A DNA stretch of 19,430 bases from Euryarchaeota archaeon UBA91 (GTDB lineage Archaea; Thermoplasmatota; Poseidoniia; Poseidoniales; Poseidoniaceae), in contig DAMU01000092.1 of assembly GCA_002499705.1 (NCBI GenBank), forward strand, positions 1 through 19,430. Reading direction: 5' to 3'. Positions 15,386 through 19,430 of this stretch are shown here, in pieces (the first letter of the stretch is position 1; each line of letters starts with the position of its first letter). Under the pieces are notes generated by a model. The model had not been told where the DNA came from. It saw only the letters and a list, made by a program, of their open reading frames with translations, and ran no database searches. Position numbers and translations under genes: made by a program.

Positions 15386-17206
15386 ATGTGCGGTATATTT
15401 GGGTATCTTGGTCCTCGTCAAGCCTCGAATATTTTGCTTGATGGATTACGCCGTCTCGAGTATAGAGGCTATGATTCAACAGGAATCGCCGTGAAAGATG
15501 GAACAATTGAAATTTATAAAAAAGTCGGTAAAGTCGGAGATTTAGAAGTGACTCTACCCAACTCTATTCCCGGTAACAGGGGTATTGCTCACACGCGATG
15601 GGCGACGCATGGCGTTGTATCAGACCCCAATGCTCACCCGCATCGCTCTGCAAATGGAAAAGTGGTTATCGTTCATAACGGCATTATCGAAAATACACGC
15701 CAACTTCGTACCTCACTCACCGTCCAAGGTGTTGAACTTCAGAGCGATACAGATTCTGAAGCACTTGCTCACATTATCGAAAGAGAATTGAACGTTGATA
15801 ATAATCCTGAAAATGCAGTGCGTCGAACACTTCATCTCGCTCGAGGTACATGGGGATTGTGCGCCTTATTTCTCGAACATGATGTTATCGTTTGTGCGCG
15901 TAACGGTTCGCCCCTCATTATTGGACAAGGAGAGAATGAGATGTTCGTCTCCAGTGACCCCCATGCTCTTACCCCCTACACGCAACGAGTCGTTTTCTTA
16001 GAAGACGGCGAAATAGCAACTCTCTCTCAAGACAAAATGACACTCTCAACGCTCAAAGGTAAGAATTTCAATCCCAGTATTACTGTTCTCGAGCAAGAAT
16101 GGGGTGAATCAGAACTTGGTGAATATCCCCACTTTATGCTGAAAGAAATCTATGAGCAACCTGATGCTTTGCGTCACTGTATCAGTGGAAGGCTTGACCG
16201 TGTTCGAGGAAATGGACGTCTTGGCGGTCTTAATCTTGAACCGAGAGATTTAGCCAACATCCCTCACGTTCGGCTTTTAGGTTGCGGAACGGCTTATAAT
16301 GCAGCAGAAATAGGGCAATTGCTGATTGAAAAGTTAGCACGAATTCCAGCAGTCGCTCACATCTCAAGCGAGTTCCGTCATAACGACCCCGTCATCAACC
16401 CCAATGCATTGCATTTTGCCGTAACCCAGTCAGGAGAAACTGCAGACACCTTGTCGGCAGTCAAAGAAATTCAACTCAAGGGCGGCAGCGTCTATGGTGT
16501 CGTCAATGTCGTTGGCTCATCTATTGCTCGTGAGTGTGGAAAAGGAGTATACATTCACTCTGGTCCTGAACAAGCTGTAGCATCGACTAAAGCGTTCTCG
16601 AACATGGTGGCGGCATTGTCAATGTTCGCTCTTCAAGTTGGACGATCTCGTGCGACCAGTAAAGAGCAAGGGAAAGATTTGATCAACGGATTGCAACAAA
16701 TACCCCATCTTATCGAAGAGTACCTTGACAATCAAGGCCCGATTCTCGAAGCAGTTGAAATGATTAAAGATGCAAAAAGTGTTCTTTTCTTGGGCCGAGG
16801 TATTTCGGCTCCAGTAGCCAAAGAAGGGGCGCTTAAACTGATGGAGATTGCTTACATCCCTTGTCTTGCCTATCCTGCTGGAGAAATGAAGCATGGGCCT
16901 ATTGCTCTGTTAGAAGAGGGCAGTCCGGTTGTTTTTATCGCACCAAACGACCATGTCAAAGTCAAAACAATTTCTGCGATGCATGAATGCAAGGCCAGAG
17001 GTGCTCGAATTATTCTCATCCATGAAGAGGGAGATGAGATTGCGAGTGAAGCAGATATCAGTATACCAATACCTCGAGTTCATAACCTACTTTCGCCTTT
17101 ATTGACGGTTATCCCTACTCAATTAATCGCCTACCACACGGCACTTGCATTGGATTGCAATGTCGACCGTCCTCGCAATCTTGCGAAGTCGGTTACCGTA
17201 GAGTGA
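15386..17206 (+). CDS. glmS: Glutamine-fructose-6-phosphate aminotransferase (isomerizing)
   Basis: A 606-residue enzyme that makes glucosamine-6-phosphate from fructose-6-phosphate and glutamine, the first step to UDP-N-acetylglucosamine. The class II amidotransferase domain starts with MCGIFGY, with the nucleophile Cys2 exposed after Met removal. RGYDSTGIAV, HTRWATHG, HNGIIENT and SDTDSEAL follow. Two SIS isomerase domains come next: LGCGTAYNAA and TQSGETADT in the first, LGRGISAPVAKEGALKL and GEMKHGP in the second. The C-terminus DRPRNLAKSVTVE is the usual lid of the active site. Length matches the family. It begins 9 bases after the subtilase stop, and ends 6 bases from the convergent KaiC-like gene. 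With PGI/PMI it sets hexosamine supply, likely for surface glycans. I see no riboswitch or ribozyme upstream. Confidence 0.97.
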   Translation: MCGIFGYLGPRQASNILLDGLRRLEYRGYDSTGIAVKDGTIEIYKKVGKVGDLEVTLPNSIPGNRGIAHTRWATHGVVSDPNAHPHRSANGKVVIVHNGIIENTRQLRTSLTVQGVELQSDTDSEALAHIIERELNVDNNPENAVRRTLHLARGTWGLCALFLEHDVIVCARNGSPLIIGQGENEMFVSSDPHALTPYTQRVVFLEDGEIATLSQDKMTLSTLKGKNFNPSITVLEQEWGESELGEYPHFMLKEIYEQPDALRHCISGRLDRVRGNGRLGGLNLEPRDLANIPHVRLLGCGTAYNAAEIGQLLIEKLARIPAVAHISSEFRHNDPVINPNALHFAVTQSGETADTLSAVKEIQLKGGSVYGVVNVVGSSIARECGKGVYIHSGPEQAVASTKAFSNMVAALSMFALQVGRSRATSKEQGKDLINGLQQIPHLIEEYLDNQGPILEAVEMIKDAKSVLFLGRGISAPVAKEGALKLMEIAYIPCLAYPAGEMKHGPIALLEEGSPVVFIAPNDHVKVKTISAMHECKARGARIILIHEEGDEIASEADISIPIPRVHNLLSPLLTVIPTQLIAYHTALALDCNVDRPRNLAKSVTVE

Positions 17207-17212
17207 AGGCAT

Positions 17213-17932
17213 TCACAGAATAGTGAATCGTTGTTCGTCTTCTTTCCAATTGAACGGTTTGTATCCAAGACGATGGTTGGTGTGTCGCATCTTTACAACA
17301 CCCATCTTTCGAGCAACATCATCACCCGAACGTTCCATCACCAAATGAATCACTCCATCGGCGAGATAGTCTTCAACACCGTATTCTCCAAACTGCTTGT
17401 GATCTTCTCCAGTCATCTCACAGATGAAGAACGATGTTAGTCCGAGACGCCGAACGGCCTCAAATAAGCGGAAAATCTCATCACGAGGGTTTTCCATCTT
17501 GGTGAGTGTGAAAAATGCTCCAAGTGAGTCGAATACCAGTAATTCAAATCCGATTGAGTCACGGTATGATGTGAGTTGTTTGATCAATTGACCCATCCAA
17601 TCCACACGATTACTCATGCCTTGTTCATCGAGTTGAACTCGCAAATCAGACAGGTCTATAATTGCAATACGGTTACTTACTCGCTTGTCATCAATGTTCA
17701 TACCCATGTTGGACATGTGAGAGCGAAGAGAATCCTTGCCTTGCTCAAGAGTGACATATATTCCGCTGGTTTCTCCATAAAGAACAGCATTGTAAAGCAT
17801 GGAAAAGGTAAGACTCGACTTCATTGCACCGGATGCACCAGCAACAATGCAGATGTGCCCTTCTGGGATTCCACCCTGCATATTTTCATCTAATCCTTCA
17901 ATATGTGTTGGTATTCTTGATACATCACCCAT
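17213..17932 (-). CDS. KaiC/RAD55-like RecA-superfamily ATPase with atypical Walker A
   Basis: A 239-residue single-domain ATPase of the KaiC/RadA-like group that is abundant in archaea. The opening THIEGLDENMQGGIPEG is the family's start. Walker A is GASGAMKSS (32-40), where the usual Gly before Lys is Met. The catalytic Glu63 lies in TLEQ. Walker B is LLVFDSLGAF (131-140), and VVKMRHTNHR (212-221) is the family's C-terminal strand and finger region. Such proteins act in signalling, motility (ArlH-like) or DNA-linked processes; the specific role here cannot be named. It is convergent with glmS and divergent from maf, so it is a single-gene unit. A GGTG ribosome site lies 5 bases upstream of the ATG. 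Confidence 0.85.
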   Translation of the reverse strand: MGDVSRIPTHIEGLDENMQGGIPEGHICIVAGASGAMKSSLTFSMLYNAVLYGETSGIYVTLEQGKDSLRSHMSNMGMNIDDKRVSNRIAIIDLSDLRVQLDEQGMSNRVDWMGQLIKQLTSYRDSIGFELLVFDSLGAFFTLTKMENPRDEIFRLFEAVRRLGLTSFFICEMTGEDHKQFGEYGVEDYLADGVIHLVMERSGDDVARKMGVVKMRHTNHRLGYKPFNWKEDEQRFTIL

Positions 17933-18057
17933 GCCGGCACCATGTGATGGTAGGCACTTTGATTCTTCAACCTCTCCCTTCTTTTTCTTGCAATTTCAAA
18001 CCTCAATGAGCAAAAAAGACAAGTCACTCTTTCTCTTGGACAAAGTGAGGACGAAAC

Positions 18058-18630
18058 GTGGAGGTATGGTTAGCATCGCAATCTCTTCGTCGAGCAACCA
18101 TGCTTCAGGAATATTTTCCTGAAATAAAATGTGAAGGTTTCCCAGATGTTGATGAGACGCCTTCACCGGGTAGCGTCGATATGCAGGTGTTATCTATATG
18201 CCAAAAAAAATCTCGGGCTGTTCCTGAAAATCATGAATTTGATGTAGTGGTAGTTTGCGATACCATGCTTGCAGACCCCGATGACATGGATTTGGCCTTG
18301 GGTAAACCCAATGATACAGTAGAAGCTGCAATGATGCTGCACCGTCTTTCTGGAAGGCGCCACCAAGTTTGGTCTGCCACCGGCATTCAACTTCATGGGC
18401 AATGGAAGTTCTTTGTCGAACATGCCATTGTAGAAATTGATTCACTCAGCGATGAACAACTTGTTGAATTAGTCCTAAGTGAATCTTGGAAAGGAAAAGC
18501 GGGTGGTTATGATTTAGCAGGTCCGATGGGGGCATATGCTCAACTGATTGATGGTTCTGAATCAACAGTACTCGGTATTGCAGGTGAAGCAATGGATTTG
18601 CTGAAGTCATTTTCACTCGGGCATGAGTGA
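18058..18630 (+). CDS. maf: Maf family nucleoside triphosphate pyrophosphatase
   Basis: A 190-residue cytosolic pyrophosphatase. Maf proteins hydrolyse non-canonical or modified nucleotides (dTTP, UTP, m7GTP-type) to monophosphates, a house-cleaning role, and in bacteria they influence septation. Motifs: VWLASQSLRRATML (3-16), VVCDTM with the catalytic Asp, GKPND and MLHRLSGRRHQVWSATG, then GKAGGYDLAG and a degenerate ESTVLGIAGEA in place of the usual NVVGLP loop. The start is GTG with a GAGG ribosome site (18047-18050) spaced by 7 bases. The last 18 bases overlap the 3' end of the convergent SepF-like gene. In bacteria maf sits in division and cell-shape clusters, so this neighbour is suggestive. 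Confidence 0.9.
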   Translation: MEVWLASQSLRRATMLQEYFPEIKCEGFPDVDETPSPGSVDMQVLSICQKKSRAVPENHEFDVVVVCDTMLADPDDMDLALGKPNDTVEAAMMLHRLSGRRHQVWSATGIQLHGQWKFFVEHAIVEIDSLSDEQLVELVLSESWKGKAGGYDLAGPMGAYAQLIDGSESTVLGIAGEAMDLLKSFSLGHE

Positions 18631-19215
18631 AAGAAGACCGAGTTCATGTCGGCCAACATCGACTACGACGTCTTTACCTGGCAGCAGCAGCAGTTTGTCC
18701 TCTGCATCTAAAGCAAATATCCCAACACCTGACTCGTTACTCATTTGTTGGAGTTCTCTACGGCAGACATTTTGATGCGTATCCATGTGAACCATTGGCC
18801 GCAAGTCTACAATTACTGAGTCGCCTTGAAGAATACGCTTTGACATTTCACGGGTAGGAATGCGGTTTTTCTCATCAGGGGAGACGTAGCGCAAAGCCCT
18901 TCTTGGAAATGAATTTTTAACACGAGAATGAGCTCCTAAGTCATGGAACGCTTCACCTTCAGCAGTCATTGGCCCCTTCCACTTGTAGGGGGGTGTATGA
19001 GGTGTAACAGAGGGGGTTTTTTTTACTGCCAAAGGCGCTGATTTCAACACTTCTGGCTCGCGTTGTGCTTGAAGAGGAGAATCAAATGTCTGCTGTTCAG
19101 GTGCCTTCTTCTCGAGTGGTTTATTTGCCGCTGAAGCAGTGTTTTTAGGACGTTTTTTTGCATTATTTTGACCCTCAGGGTCTGGTAAACCAAAAAACTG
19201 CCACAAACTCGCCAT
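18613..19215 (-). CDS. sepF: SepF-like cell division protein
   Basis: A 200-residue protein with the layout of SepF, the FtsZ membrane anchor of archaea and Gram-positive bacteria. A short amphipathic N-terminal helix (MASLWQFFGL, 1-10) could insert in the membrane. A long Lys/Pro/Gln-rich unstructured linker covers about 15-105. A compact C-terminal domain (about 108-190) contains GDSVIVDLRP, a helix with CRRELQQM, then GIFALDAEDKLLLLPG and DVVVD, the beta-alpha-beta pattern of SepF (DUF552). The ATG at 19215 is preferred: GGTG lies 7 bases before it and the amphipathic helix then sits at the very end. An ATG at 19230 adds only 5 residues. I matched this by pattern, not alignment. The linker contains an A8 tract (19017-19024, coding strand). 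The 3' end overlaps maf by 18 bases. Confidence 0.65.
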   Translation of the reverse strand: MASLWQFFGLPDPEGQNNAKKRPKNTASAANKPLEKKAPEQQTFDSPLQAQREPEVLKSAPLAVKKTPSVTPHTPPYKWKGPMTAEGEAFHDLGAHSRVKNSFPRRALRYVSPDEKNRIPTREMSKRILQGDSVIVDLRPMVHMDTHQNVCRRELQQMSNESGVGIFALDAEDKLLLLPGKDVVVDVGRHELGLLSLMPE

Positions 19216-19226
19216 TCTTTCACCGT

Positions 19227-19430
19227 TCACAAATCGAGATCATCAAGGAATCCTGACATATCTGTACTTGCAGAGGTGCTTGGGGTATTGGTAGTTGTCG
19301 GCTGCGTTGGTGCTTGTTGGCCCATTTGTGCGGCAAGATATTGTTCACCGTAATGTTGCCATTGCTCCATTGTCCATCCTTCAGGTAGGCCAGAAGCCGG
19401 TAAGGCAGGTCCAATTTGTTGTGGTTGAAC
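19227..19430 (-). CDS. 3' end of a gene with C-terminal GWTMEQWQHYG motif (5' end beyond window)
   Basis: Only the last 67 residues are visible. They begin VQPQQIGPALPASGLP and continue into GWTMEQWQHYGEQYL, a short Trp-rich helical motif that I recall at the C-termini of many marine group II archaeal proteins. A Thr/Pro/Ser/Gln-rich linker follows and the protein ends MSGFLDDLDL. The final acidic-hydrophobic decapeptide could be a docking peptide. The stop at 19227 lies 11 bases before the SepF-like start on the same strand, so the two are probably cotranscribed and perhaps linked in function. The main domain is outside the window, so no product can be named. Confidence 0.75.
   Translation of the reverse strand, partial: VQPQQIGPALPASGLPEGWTMEQWQHYGEQYLAAQMGQQAPTQPTTTNTPSTSASTDMSGFLDDLDL

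Noticed and set aside
17939..17951. ACCAT-GTG-ATGGT inverted repeat just upstream of the KaiC-like start
   Set aside because: Arms of only five bases are expected often by chance, and nothing else supports an operator.
18006..18122. Short plus-strand ORF (MSKKDKSL start) ahead of maf
   Set aside because: It overlaps the maf start in another frame, has no ribosome site I can see, and the maf frame carries strong motifs.

Overview
The window looks like a chromosomal segment of an archaeon, most likely a Thermoplasmatota / marine group II (Poseidoniales-type) euryarchaeon. The grounds are an NMD3-family ribosome-export factor (archaeal/eukaryotic only), an archaeal-type aspartate-semialdehyde dehydrogenase, a bifunctional phosphoglucose/phosphomannose isomerase of the archaeal SIS type, a KaiC/RAD55-like ATPase, a SepF-like division protein, a very large cell-surface subtilase with a cytosolic zinc ribbon, and a C-terminal GWTMEQWQHYG motif that I recall from marine group II proteins. 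Genes are tightly packed with overlaps, and moderate GC is used throughout. I see no tRNA, rRNA, CRISPR array, insertion sequence or sign of recent transfer.

Layout. (1) 1-4127, minus strand: a GT-C-like polytopic membrane protein, a DPM1-like family 2 glycosyltransferase, then asd, which runs off the left edge. (2) 4128-4237: a short divergent control region with two tandem inverted repeats, followed by a plus-strand M23-type metallopeptidase (4238-4819). (3) 4821-9222, minus strand: one operon-like run, read right to left, of a CcmA-CcmB-like fusion, CcmC, a 55-residue CcmD, a possible 28-residue overlapping ORF, NMD3 and PGI/PMI. (4) 9288-17206, plus strand: a rhomboid protease with a cytosolic cysteine cluster, two tandem RNA hairpins, a roughly 1640-residue membrane-anchored subtilase, and GlmS. 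(5) 17213-17932, minus: KaiC-like ATPase; 18058-18630, plus: Maf; 18613-19215, minus: SepF-like protein, preceded by the 3' end of another gene that leaves the window.

How the genes may work together. PGI/PMI and GlmS sit at the fructose-6-phosphate branch that feeds mannose and hexosamine sugar nucleotides. The DPM-like transferase and its GT-C-like neighbour would use such donors for surface glycans (inference). The ccm genes form a compact System I cytochrome c maturation block; CcmE, CcmF and CcmG/H are not in the window. The rhomboid and the anchored subtilase are adjacent, and both carry cytosolic cysteine motifs, which raises the possibility of a shared membrane-proteolysis pathway. 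The right end carries cell-division and housekeeping functions. The most unusual items are the ABC-ATPase/CcmB-like fusion with its tiny CcmD, the free-standing cytosolic M23 module with its palindromic leader, and the rhomboid-subtilase pair with zinc-ribbon tails.
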